Shown here in pieces: positions 33,672 through 43,443 of a stretch of 60,000 bases of DNA. The notes beneath the pieces are model-generated. The model was not told the origin of the DNA, ran no database searches, and saw only the letters and a program-made list of their open reading frames with translations. Origin of the DNA: Cryptomeria japonica (lineage: Eukaryota; Streptophyta; Pinopsida; Cupressales; Cupressaceae); the NCBI RefSeq assembly GCF_030272615.1, contig NC_081412.1, positions 686,026,583 to 686,086,582 on the forward strand, read 5' to 3'. The translations under genes were made by a program, and so were the position numbers. Every line of letters begins with the position of its first letter. Positions within the stretch are counted from its first letter, which is position 1.

Positions 33672-34052
33672 TCCCTGTTCATCACAAAATGCTGCTTATT
33701 ATCTTAAGTGCTTATGATACTCTATCTTAGTAACATTCACTGTTCATCACAAAGTGTTGCTTTTTATTCTAGTGACACTCACTGTTCATCACAAAGTGTT
33801 GCTATTTATCCTAGTGGTACTCCCTGTTCATCACAAAGTACTACGTGTTTTTGCACTCTCTGTTCATCACAAAGTGCTGCTTATATTTGCACTCCATGTT
33901 CATCACAAAGTGCTGCTCATATTAGTACTCCTTGTTCATCACAAAGTACTATGTCTTGGTACTCCCTGTTCATCACAAAGTGCTGCTCATATTAGTACTC
34001 CTTGTTCATCACAAAGTACTATGTCTTGGTACTCCCTGTTCATCACAAAGTG
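33672..34052. repeat. Minisatellite with TGTTCATCACAAAGT core
   Basis: About ten copies of TGTTCATCACAAAGT with variable spacers, spaced about 35 bp in the right half and up to 60 bp in the left. Two adjacent units form a roughly 70 bp higher-order repeat that occurs twice at about 33925-34050. On the minus strand it lies in the 5' leader of the PMD gene. Confidence 0.9.
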
Positions 34053-34151
34053 CCTTGATCTATCTTATCCTAGGGCCTCTGCTTGAGTGTATCCTCTCAG
34101 TAGCTTATCCAATTGACAACATATGTTCATCACAGAACTGTCGATTTGGCC

Positions 34152-34374
34152 TAGAAGACACAAATGCGCCTTCATGACATAAACACGCTTACATATTGCA
34201 CAGATGTGCCTATGCTCTGCATAGATGTGCCCACATAGCACAAACACACCTGCACAATACAAACGCACTTGCATTTGACATAGACGCCTTTTCCTTCATA
34301 GATGTGCCTAACACAAACACATACACGCCTAGCTAACCTAGACGCGCCTAACATCAACACAGACGCGCCTCGAC
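34152..34374 (-). repeat. Motif cluster 3: about eleven GCGTCTGTG-like words, antisense
   Basis: On the minus strand: GGCGCGTCTGTGTT, GGCGCGTCTAGG, GGCGTGTATGTG, GGCACATCTATG, GGCGTCTATG, GTGCGTTTGT, GTGTGTTTGTG, GGCACATCTGTG and GGCGCATTTGTGTC among others. It stands upstream of the PMD gene in that gene's sense orientation. Confidence 0.8.
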
Positions 34375-34637
34375 ATTTTTTGACCTTGTTTGACATATTC
34401 TAGAATGCATTTATTGTGCTACCTAAGATGCATTAATGACAACATTTATTGCGACAAAGTACAAGGAGGTTTTGTGGTACTTACCGACTCTCCTGCATCT
34501 GCTGGCCTCTGAAATCAGCGAACACGATCGAATCTGTGAACCAATGCCATCGCTGCTGACTGCTGCTACTCTATTCTCTCTCTACACTCTGATCTCTTGG
34601 ATGTGTGGATGACAATGAGGATGTATTCCCCTCATGG

Positions 34638-34650
34638 TCTATTTTATAGA
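34638..34650 (-). promoter_or_regulatory. Possible promoter of the antisense PMD gene
   Basis: On the minus strand TCTATAAAATAGA contains a good TATA box. It stands about 260 bp upstream of motif cluster 3 and 1 kb upstream of the PMD start, with the hairpin and PPT on its other side. The order TATA, cluster, minisatellite, ORF parallels LTR, cluster, ORF1 on the plus strand. Confidence 0.5.
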
Positions 34651-34752
34651 CTGCCCTAGCCCTAGCCCTAGCCCTCGTTTCCCGAGTCAGTCTTCTTTAT
34701 CCCATGACTCTGTCACTCTATCCGGTCAGTCCATTCTAGCCTTTATTTCTTA

Positions 34753-34801
34753 TCGAGAGATTGTCTATGATCTTTTCAGATATTTTCATCCAATCTCTCG
34801 A
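34753..34801 (+). repeat. Hairpin upstream of the Tat-A PPT
   Basis: TCGAGAGATTG (34753-34763) and CAATCTCTCGA (34791-34801) form a perfect 11 bp stem with a 27 base loop, followed by GGGGGCATA. Tat-B has the same 9 bp core stem in the same place. Confidence 0.85.
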
Positions 34802-34885
34802 GGGGGCATATCATTCCCATCTTGGGGCAACTTCGTATCAGTTCATATTATCTTCTTTGAAACAACGCGACAAGCTGCATTGTCT

Positions 34886-34900
34886 CAAAGAGGGGCAAAA
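34886..34900 (+). other. Tat-A polypurine tract
   Basis: CAAAGAGGGGCAAAA abuts the 3' LTR start TGTAGACATC. Identical over its core to that of Tat-B. Confidence 0.92.
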
Positions 34901-35692
34901 TGTAGACATCTAAAATTGTCTAGTCTAATTAAATAAATATTATATTTATTTAATTATTTTAATCCTAATTCTTCTATTAATTAAATAAATCTTTATTTAT
35001 TTAATTAATTCATTTATCCTCTTCTAGCCTTATTTCTCATTTAAATAAATACATTTATTTATTTAAATTATCCTTTTTCCTAAATTAAATAAATGCTCTT
35101 ATTTATTTAATTGATCCCACTTCTTCTATTAATGAAATGAATCTTTATTTATTTAATTAATTCATTAGCCTTTTCCACCCATGACACATGTCATTCATCT
35201 CTTAATTCCTACACTACCTACCCTTTAATTATTTTCTTATTTCCTCTACCTACCCTTTAATCATAGCCGACCATTATCTTTTACACCTCTCAATCTTATC
35301 CCTTCATTTCTTATAGTGTCTTCTATATAAGGAGATGCTTCCTTCATTATCAACCCCCCCTGGACATATACATTCTAATCAAGCATCCTAGCATTCGATC
35401 TTTCATATGCGATCCTACTTGCAACCACATTTTTGTTCTTTGTTGAGCTCTTGTGCACACATAAAATATGAGAGCAATTATATCAAGCAAGATCAATGGA
35501 GATAGGAAGAATGGAGATTCAAACCCTGTTGGACATGTGATGGTATAATCTTTGTGATTTCATTTGATTTGCATTGTCTTAGGTAATCTTCATATGTTAT
35601 GGTGGATCTTTGTTGTTGTTAGGCTAGGGTTTTGTGGTTGAATTCATTTAATCTTTCAATATTATTGTTGTTATCCATTTTTACCGTATACA
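34901..35692 (+). repeat. Tat-A 3' LTR
   Basis: 792 bp, TGTAGACATC to ACCGTATACA, matching 19328-20120 with scattered substitutions. Carries the same five AT-rich palindromes (about 34920-35165) and TATA box (35324-35330). Confidence 0.93.
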
Positions 35693-36753
35693 CTTATTTC
35701 TAATTGATTCCGTATGAGTTTCAGTGTTTCGGAAGGTGATTTAATTGAGCTATGTGTCCCCCGTTTGGATGGTTCATGATTTGGAACTTCACAAGCATAT
35801 ATTTCAGTTTGTTGTTGGTGTTCTTGAGCTCTGGTGATGAAATAATGATAACTCTTGTTATCCGAGTTATTGTGGTTATTGCGGTGGAATTCACGTTGCT
35901 TGTTGATGTTCTTTAATCATGTTTTATGTGTCTTGGTGGTCTGCATTGATTGTGGTGCGTGATATTGAAGATCTTATTGGTCCGGTAGTATTCTTCGTGT
36001 TATACGACTTTTTGGCCGACCTTATGGTTTCTAAGTGTTGCGAATGATCTTGGCAAGATATTCGGTGGTGTTGCCTATTCAAAGATTTGATTTGGGTCCA
36101 TGCTATGTTCTTGCCGACATTGTATTGGTCCAGTTATTGATCTATGTATCATGTGATGTAATTTTTTAATTAGGTTTTATGTGTTGAGCCGACCTTGAGG
36201 TTAAGGATGATGATTTGTATAAATAAGTGTTATAATCATGTTAGATGTGTGTCTATGGTTGTGTCTATGATCTGTGAGAGTATTGTATGTGAAAACAAGC
36301 AAATTTATCTTTCGGTAGTAGAGAAGAATAAAGAAGTATTGTTGTGCAGACAATGTGTTTAATCGGAACTATGATCAGGCATTTGGAGATGCTATTCTTT
36401 CAGTACATGTAATCCAGATTGTTGTCTAATCTTTGTAAGGCAACAAGTCTTCCTAGGGTTGTAGCCATTTTGTTGTTTTGAGCAGCGAGCTCTAGGCAGT
36501 GTGCCTGAATGCATGTGCATTCTCCAATGTAATATTTTCACATACTACTGCAGAGTATCATCATATTGTGGGTAGGTTCCCACCGTGGTTTTCCACAGCA
36601 AAAGTCTATATGTTATGTGTGTTGTTGATGTGGTGTTTATCTTTATTGTTGTTGTTCATGACTAGATTTGAAGTTGAGGTTAATTTGTTTGAGTTTGGTG
36701 AAAACTGATTCACCCCCCCTTCTCTCAATTTTCCTGCATTGTTGCTACCAACA
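35693..36753 (+). repeat. Copia-2 5' LTR, right piece
   Basis: Resumes the Copia-2 LTR after Tat-A, beginning with the 18 bases that also end the left piece. It aligns with 41386-42586 but lacks about 120 bp near 35756. It ends GCTACCAACA. Confidence 0.88.
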
Positions 36754-36755
36754 AT

Positions 36756-36767
36756 TGGTATCAGAGC
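36756..36767 (+). other. Copia-2 primer binding site
   Basis: TGGTATCAGAGC, complementary to the 3' end of initiator tRNA-Met, 2 bp after the LTR. Confidence 0.92.
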
Positions 36768-36797
36768 TAGGTCCTCTAGAAGGAGCTTGACCACTTG

Positions 36798-37722
36798 ATG
36801 AGATCCAGGATGACAAATGTCATTTTCAAGAAGGAGAGTCTAAGATTTGATGGAACTAATTACTCTATATGGAATAACTGGATGGAAGTTCACTTGAACT
36901 ATCTTGGAGAATATTATTGGAAGACCACGAAGAATCCCTACAATGTTCCTCAGAATGGTCCTGCTACTACAACTGAGATCAAGGATGTTGAACATAATAT
37001 AAGAGCTAAAGAAGCATTGCTAAGTGCCTTGACAAATGCAAACATGACTAATGTGATGGGATTGCAGACTATACATGAGATTTGGGAGAAGCTAGAAACC
37101 TTGTATGAAGGAGATAAACATGTGAAAGTTGCTAAATTGCAGAGCTTGAAAGGAAAGTACGAGCTGTTGAGAATGAGAGAAGATGAAAATATTTCATCCT
37201 TTATGGCTAAAGTGAATGATCTTGTGTTGAACATCAGATGTGTCGGTGGTGTCCTTGAAGAAGATGAGATTGTAGCTAAAGTGTTAAGATCTTTGCCTCT
37301 TGCTTATAAACACAAAGTTGTTGCTATTGATGAGATTCAAACTGTGACAAGAGATATGTTGGTTGGTAAGCTTGCTACTTTTGAATTGAGTGAACTTGGT
37401 GAATCACATGGAAAAGTTGAGATTGCATTTAAAGCTACTGTATTCGGGAAGCAGAAGTATGATCTAGGAGAGAGTTCAACTAGGGTTTCCAGATATGAAA
37501 GGGAAATGAGAGATAGAAGAAAAAGAAAAAGAGTTGGAAGAGCTTGAAGCATTTATTGTCACAAGATTGTCTAAGGGAGCCAGTAAGTATGAAGGGAAGT
37601 TACCTTTGAAATGCTTTTCATGCAATAAGATTGATCATTTTGCTTCTAGGTGTCCTGAAAAAACAAAAAGAGTGTCAAAGTATGATAAGCCTTACAAGCC
37701 TAACCACAAGTATAGATATTAG
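36798..37722 (+). pseudogene. Copia-2 gag with zinc knuckle
   Basis: ATG at 36798, a second at 36810. LRFDGTNYSIWNNWMEVHL, NIRAKEALLSALTNANMT, IWEKLETLYEGDKHVK, LKGKYELLRMREDENISSFM and VLRSLPLAYKHKVVAI are standard copia gag. The frame ends at 37547 after an indel in an A-rich run. The other frame carries LEAFIVTRLSKGA and the zinc knuckle CFSCNKIDHFASRC (about 37612-37653; CCHC intact, usual Gly before His is Asp). TAG at 37720-37722. Confidence 0.9.
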
Positions 37723-38465
37723 AAGAAATGTTATTATGCTACTGATGAAGGCGTGATAGATGACGAGTCTAAGAAAGGGAATTTTGAAGATGAATTTGTG
37801 TTCATTTCTATCAAGGAAGATGATCCGATACCTACAGATTCTACGAGTTGTATTGTTGAAGAAAGATCCTTGGCTACTAAGATTGAAGAGAAATATGAAT
37901 GGGTGATTGAAAGTGGTTGTTCACATCATATGATAGACGATAAAGGTAAATTTGTGAATATGGAGAATTATGATGGTGGTGTAGTAAGATTTGGAGACAA
38001 CAAAGCTTGTGTAATATGTGGTAGAGGTTCTATTTCTCTTGATGGTAAGAATAATACTGATGATGTTTTATATGTTGAAGGTTTGAAGCATAATATTTTG
38101 AGTGTTGGATAGATGGTTGATAAGGGAGATGATTTGCAATTCAAGAATGGAAAATGTAAGATCTTGAATAGCTCTGATATAGAAATTGCATCAGGAATTA
38201 AAACTAAAGGTAATATCTTTTATCTGAATGCTGGTGAGAAAATTTGCTTAATTGCTTAGATTGACGAGAGTTTGTTGCGGCATAGGAGAATATGTCATGT
38301 TAACTTTGACTGCATGATTAAGATAAATTCTACTCAAGCTGTTAGAGATCTGCTTAAGATAGTGAAGCCTACCAATCTAGTGTGTAAATAATGTCAATTG
38401 GGAAAACAAACAAGAATTTCATTTAGGAGAAAACTATATTCATCTAACTAGTATATTAGATCTTT
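37723..38465 (+). pseudogene. Copia-2 protease and GAG-pre-integrase region
   Basis: The protease site reads WVIESGCSHHM (about 37899-37931). The catalytic Asp is replaced by Glu, which should abolish activity; Copia-1 has Asp here. VRFGDNKACVICGRGSISL and LYVEGLKHNILSVG follow, then TAG at 38110-38112 in place of a usual Gln, then the zinc part RRICHVNF and CQLGKQ with more stops (38258-38260 and 38388-38390). Confidence 0.88.
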
Positions 38466-39194
38466 GTGCATACTAATTTATGTGGACCATCTAGGGTGAG
38501 AAGCTTGCAGAGTGAGAGATACTTTATGTCGCTGATTGATGACTATTTCAGAATGATGTGGGTCACTTTTTTAAGGGAGAAATTTGAAACACTGGAGAAA
38601 TTCAAAATATTCAAAGCTAGAGTGGAGATAGAGATAGGATTGAAGCCGAAGTGTTTAAGATCTAACAGAGGAGGAGAATTCCCTTCCGGTGAGTTTAATT
38701 CCTTTTGTGAAGAACATGGAACTAGAAGACAATTATCTGCTCTGCAAACTCCTCAACAGAATGAAGTTGTTGAAAGGAAGAATACAATTGTTTTGGATTA
38801 TGCTAGAACTATGATGATTGAAGGAAATGTTCCGCATATCTATTGGAGAGAAGTTGTTAGCACAGTTGTGTACACATTTAACTGGGTGCATATAAAAGGT
38901 GATGCTGGTAAGAATCCTTATGAGTTATGGTCTGGTCATGTTCCTATAGTTAGATATTTCAGAATATTTGGAAGCAAATGTTATATCAAAAGAGATGAGG
39001 ATATAGAAAAATTTGATGCAAGATGTGATGAAGGAATCTTTTTGGGATATTCTACTAAGAGTAAAGCCTTCCAGTGTTACAACAAAAGACTAAGAAAAAT
39101 AGTGGAAAGTGTCACGAGAAACAAATCAGAGCATGCAGGTATGAATCTAATGATTAGGATGTTATTTCAAAGCAAGTGCAGACTTCGAGCATGA
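38466..39194 (+). pseudogene. Copia-2 integrase, two catalytic Asp lost
   Basis: HTNLCGP and RSNRGGEF replace HTD and SDNGGEF, so both catalytic Asp are changed. The Glu remains in QQNEVVERKN. C-terminal text: IYWREVVSTVVYTFNWVHIK, NPYELWSGHVPIVRYFRIFG, GIFLGYSTKSKAFQCYN. The frame stays open to 39194, which is surprising for a dead protein. Confidence 0.88.
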
Positions 39195-40906
39195 AGCAGA
39201 GTGATCTGAAACATATAGTAAATCAAGATGTTGCTAGCAGTGAAGAAGTTCAAGAGACTGAGAATCAGAAGACTCCTAGGTATGTAAGATTAAATCATTC
39301 AGAGAATCAGATTATTGGTGATAAAAATAAAGATGTGATAACTAGGAGAAGAATTGTTGTTGAAGAGACATGTTTGATTTCCAAAAGTGAGCCTAAAGAT
39401 GTTGCTGAAGCCTGTAAAGATGAAAACTGGGTAAAAGCTATGGATGAAGAGTTAGATCAGATTGAGAAGAATAATACATGGGAACTTGTTCCAAGACCTA
39501 AGGACAAGAATGTGATTGGTACTAAACGGGTGTTCTAGAATAAGCTAAATGAAGATGGAGAAGTTGTTAGAAACAAAGCAAGACTAGTATGTAAAGGCTA
39601 TTCACAAATGGAAGGTATTGATTTTGAGGAGACTTTTTCTCCGGTAGCTAGAATCGAAGCTATTAGATTATTTCTTGCATATGTTGTTCATAAGAAATTC
39701 AAGATATATTAGATGGATGTGAGGTCACCCTTTTTGAATGGTGAATTGGAAGAGGAAGTCTACATTGAGAAACCAGATGGATTTTCATTGATAGATTAAG
39801 AAGACATGGTATGCAAATTGAAGAAAGCATTGTATGGACTTAAACAAGTCCCTAGAGCTTGGTACGCCAAATTGGATAGGTATTTGATGAAGTTGGGATT
39901 TTGTAAAGTATTGTTGATAGTAACTTATACTTCAAGATTGATAATGATAATATTTTGATTGTTGAAGTCTTTTTTGATGAAATTATTTTTGGAGGAGATG
40001 ATAATTGAGTAAGAAGTTTGTTGATGATATGGAAAAAGAATTTGAGATGTCTATGATAGGTGAGATGATTTTTTTTGGGATTGAAAATTACACAGATTGA
40101 CAAAGGCATTTTCATATCTTGATCAAAGCATGTGAAGGAATTGATGAAGAAGTTTGGGTTGGATGATTCCAAACCTGTTGGAACTCCTATGATGACTGGA
40201 TGCAAGATGACAAAAGATGATGAATATCCGAAGGCTAATCAGACCCTATATAGATCTATGATTGGTGGACTACTTTATTTGACTCAGAATAGACCTGGCA
40301 TTATGAATGTTGTATGTCTTGTTGCAAGATTCTAGGCTGATCCTAAGGAATGTCATCTTACTATTGTGAAGAGGATATTCAAATATTTGAAGGGAACCAT
40401 TGATTATGGTTTGTGGTATCCGAAGAATGATGATTTTATTTTGAGTGGTTATACAGATGCTAATTAGGTAGGTGATGTTGATGACCGGTGGAGAATTATT
40501 TTTGGGAAAGAAGTTAATTTCTTGGGCAAGGAAGAAGCAAAATTCTATTTCTTTATCTATTGCATAAGTTGAATACATTGTTGCTACTAGAAACTATACT
40601 CAAGTAATTTGGATGAAGCAAATGTTGAAGGATATTAGAGTTGTTTATAATGAGCCTACTGTTATATATTGTGATAATTCAAGTGCTATCAATATTTCTA
40701 AGAATTTGGTGTTGCATTCTAAGACAAAACATATATCAATCAAGTTTCATTTCTTGAGAGAGAAGGTGAATGCGAAAGAAATCAGATTGGAGTATGTATC
40801 TACAAAGGAACAGATTGTAGATATCTTCACGAATCCTTTGCCTATAGATACATTTGTATATCTAAGAGAGACGTTAGGGGTGATTTCCCCTCCTGTTATG
40901 AACTAG
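39176..40906 (+). pseudogene. Copia-2 reverse transcriptase and RNase H
   Basis: RT start ENWVKAMDEELDQIEKNNTW and LVPRPKDKNVIGTK, TAG 39536-39538, then [20 protein letters not shown], a stop before MDVRSPFLNGELEEEVYIEK, another before [22 protein letters not shown]. The YVDD box has become FFDE at about 39970, so the active site is lost. Later: KKFGLDDSKPVGTPMMTGCK, YLTQNRPGIMNVV, and RNase H with CDNSSAINISKNLVLHSKTK and EQIVDIFTNPLP. Stop TAG at 40904-40906. More decayed than Copia-1. Confidence 0.88.
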
Positions 40907-41243
40907 ACGCACTGAGTTTCATCGATCCGGTGAACTTCATAGTCTTATCTTGTTATTCGGATTGATGAGTGGGTGTTGCTGCTCTGGGGGAGTAGTCAGT
41001 GTGTGATTTAATTGTTCAGAATTGTTTGAAAGTTTTTTCTAAGGGGAGAGATTATTTGAGAGAGAGAATAACGACTTATATGTGTCTTTGGCATTGTTGT
41101 CAAAGGGGGAGAGATGCATGTGAAAAACTGTCTTATCTATGTGTGGTAGAAAGATGTGTGTGTATGATCTCAGGGGAAGATTGTCAAAGTTGTTTTATTT
41201 TTTTGCATTGTTTGTTTTTCACATTCATATGTTTCCATCAATG

Positions 41244-41257
41244 CCAAAGGGGGACAT
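41244..41257 (+). other. Copia-2 polypurine tract
   Basis: CCAAAGGGGGACAT directly before the 3' LTR start TGTTGG. A second purine tract CAAAGGGGGAGAGA is at about 41101-41114. Confidence 0.88.
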
Positions 41258-42586
41258 TGTTGGATATTAGAGTTGTTGTCATTGACGTCAACATATTCCT
41301 ATTTTGCAGAGAATTGGTTTGTTGCAGTGAGTTGAGTTGGTTTGGTTGCAGATGTGCTGATGCATTTCAATGGGTTTTGAGATACTTATCTCTAGTTGAT
41401 TCAATATGACTTTCAATATTCTGGAAGGTGATTTGATTGAGTTATGTGATCCAATGTGATGATTGTTTTTTTCAGTTAATTTTGCATTATAGAGTTGTGA
41501 TTTTTGGATTGTATTGCTCCAAAACTAATTCCTTATATGGTGCAGATTTTGGAGAGTGTTTGGGACATTCATGTTTCTCCCTAGTTCAAATGGTTCATGA
41601 TTTGGAACTTCACAAGCATATCTTTCAGTTTGTTGTTGGTGTTCTTGAGCTCCAATGATGAAATAATGATGACTCTTGTTATTCGAGTTGTTGCAGTTAT
41701 TGCGGTGGAATTCACGTTGCTTGTCGATGTTTGATCATGTTCTATGTATTTTGGTGGTGCGCATTGATCGTGGTGTGCATTATTGAAGATCTTATTGGTT
41801 CAGTGGTATTCTTTGTGTTATACAATTTTTTGGCTAAATCGATGGTTGTTGCGTGTTGCAGATGACCTTGGCGAGATATTCAGTGGTGTTGCATGTTCAA
41901 GGATTTGATTTGGGTCCATGCTATGTCCTTGCCGACATTGTATTGGTTCAGTTATTGATCTATGTACCGTGTGATGTAATTTTGTAATTAGGTTCTATTT
42001 GTTGAGCCGACCTTGAGGTTAAGATTGATGATTTGTATAAATAAGTGTTGTAATCATGTTAGATGTGTGTCTGCGGTTGTGTCTACGATATGTGAGAGTA
42101 TTGTATGTGCGAACAAGCAAATTTATCTTTTAGTAGTAGAGAAGAGAAGAGAAGTGTTGTTGTGCAAACACTGTGCTTAACAGAAACTGTGATCAAGCAT
42201 TTGGAGATGTTATTCTTTCAGTTCATGTAATCCAGATTGTTGTCTGATCTTTGTAAGGCAGTGAGCCTTCCCAGGATTGTAGCCCTTTTGTTGTTTTGAG
42301 TAGTGAGCTCTAGGCAATGTGCCTGAATGCATGTGCATTCTCCATTGTAATATTTTCACATACTACTGCAGAGTATCATCATATTGTGGGTAGGCTCCCA
42401 TCGTGGTTTTTCCCTTAATCGGGTTTTCCACGTCAAAAATATATGTGTTATGTGTGTTGTGATGTGGTGTTTATCTTTGTTATTGTTGTTCATGATTAGA
42501 TCTGAAGTTGAGGTTAATTTTTTTGAGTTTGGTGAAAACTAATTCACTCTCCCCTTCTTAGTTTTCCTGCATTGTTGCTGCCAACA
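41258..42586 (+). repeat. Copia-2 3' LTR
   Basis: 1,329 bp, TGTTGGATATTAGAG to GCTGCCAACA. Has the full LTR, including about 120 bp missing in the 5' copy. Confidence 0.9.
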
Positions 42587-43060
42587 ATAAGGAATCTCAA
42601 ACTTTCATTAACTTGGGCTCTACTATCATCATAATCACCCCTCATCATCATCTCTTGATACTTAAAGAAAAAATAAACGTCAATATTTTTTGGGCAAAAT
42701 CAAAGATATTTAAACAATTAGAACTACATTGTTTGTAGACAAACAATTTCAAGAAGGGTAGATATATAGTGTAGTTTCAATAAAGGTAGATTTGTAGTGT
42801 CCCATTTTAATTAATTTAACATATGTAGCCCAACCCTACTTTTTGATAAGGATATAAAAATATTTTCATGGGTTGGAGAAATAGAAGTAAAAAGAAAATA
42901 GTAGTAATATAATATTTAGTTCTCGCATATGAGGGAATGGGTTTTCATAAAAGGGTGTTGTAATCCCTAGGATACTTGGCATCTTCATCATAAAGAATTT
43001 TATAACAAGTTTATGATTAATTATATGACAAGAAATTAATAAGGGGTTATGATATAGAGT
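42587..43060. other. No gene recognised
   Basis: AT-rich stretch between Copia-2 and the TRIM, without long frames or repeats. Confidence 0.6.
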
Positions 43061-43443
43061 GGAGTTGTTACAAGTGTGGTTGTTGTTGCACCAAAATATC
43101 GACCTGTTAATGCCCGATACAATTGCTAGACTTACAAGATCCACATGAGGTGGTTAAGCCATGTCACAAACCCGAGCATTGCACTGCACAACACAAGGAG
43201 ACCAAGGGTGCACAACTTGCAACAATCCCCCCAAACACAAGCAAGGGGTTTGAACCTGTGACCAAGCTCTGATACGACTTGTTACAAGTGTGGTTGTCAT
43301 TGCACCAAAAGATTGACCTATTAATGCCTGATACAATCACTAGACTTATAGAATCCATAGGATGCAGTTAAGCCATGTCACAAACCCAAGCGCTACGCAG
43401 CACAACACAAGGAGACCAAGGGCGCACACCTTGTAGCAGAAGT
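43061..43443 (-). mobile_element. TRIM element, 373 bp, with TSD
   Basis: Two 159 bp direct repeats (43066-43224 and 43280-43438) both start TGTTACAAGTGTGG and end CTTG(C/T)A(A/G)CA. The 55 bp between them contain, on the minus strand, CGTATCAGAGCT (a PBS close to TGGTATCAGAGC) next to the right repeat and the PPT GTTTGGGGGGAT next to the left one. Flanking 5 bp are GGAGT and GAAGT, one mismatch. It fits a terminal-repeat retrotransposon in miniature. Internal region near the minimum for PBS plus PPT. No coding capacity. Confidence 0.9.

Larger units (their letters stand above)
19328..35692 (+). mobile_element. Tat-A: 16.4 kb non-autonomous Tat-like Ty3/gypsy element
   Basis: LTRs 19328-20120 and 34901-35692, PBS-like site right after the first, PPT right before the second. 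Internal order: leader with motif cluster 1, ORF1, motif cluster 2, gag (split by a solo LTR), protease, integrase tail, 3' region with an antisense PMD pseudogene, minisatellite and motif cluster 3. RT, RNase H and the integrase core are absent; protease text ends about 29.2 kb and only the integrase C-terminal tail follows at 30.1 kb. Gag, protease, integrase tail, hairpin and PPT match Tat-B, which has the Tat-specific second RNase H. LTRs differ by about 4% by eye. It is flanked by an 18 bp imperfect direct repeat instead of 5 bp. Confidence 0.9.
19186..42586 (+). mobile_element. Copia-2: Ty1/copia element whose 5' LTR is split by Tat-A
   Basis: Pieces: 5' LTR 19186-19327 and 35693-36753, PBS 36756-36767, gag to RNase H 36798-40906, PPT 41244-41257, 3' LTR 41258-42586. 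Without the 16.4 kb Tat-A insert it is about 7 kb. The LTRs differ by over 10% by eye and by indels (the 5' copy lacks about 120 bp near 35756), so it is old. The 5 bp outside each end (AGAGT and ATAAG) do not match. The polyprotein is inactive, with catalytic residues lost in protease, integrase and RT. Confidence 0.9.

Noticed and set aside
33672-34052. CRISPR-like array
   Set aside because: Spacers are related to each other and cores are degenerate; it is a minisatellite in a plant retroelement.
33708-34086. Open frames reading HHKVLL or SSQSAA repeats
   Set aside because: They are translations of the minisatellite in different frames, without start context or conservation.
34650-34678. 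GCCCTA repeated four times, like a telomere repeat
   Set aside because: Plant telomeres are CCCTAAA or close variants. This is GCCCTA, only four units, within the Tat-A 3' region.
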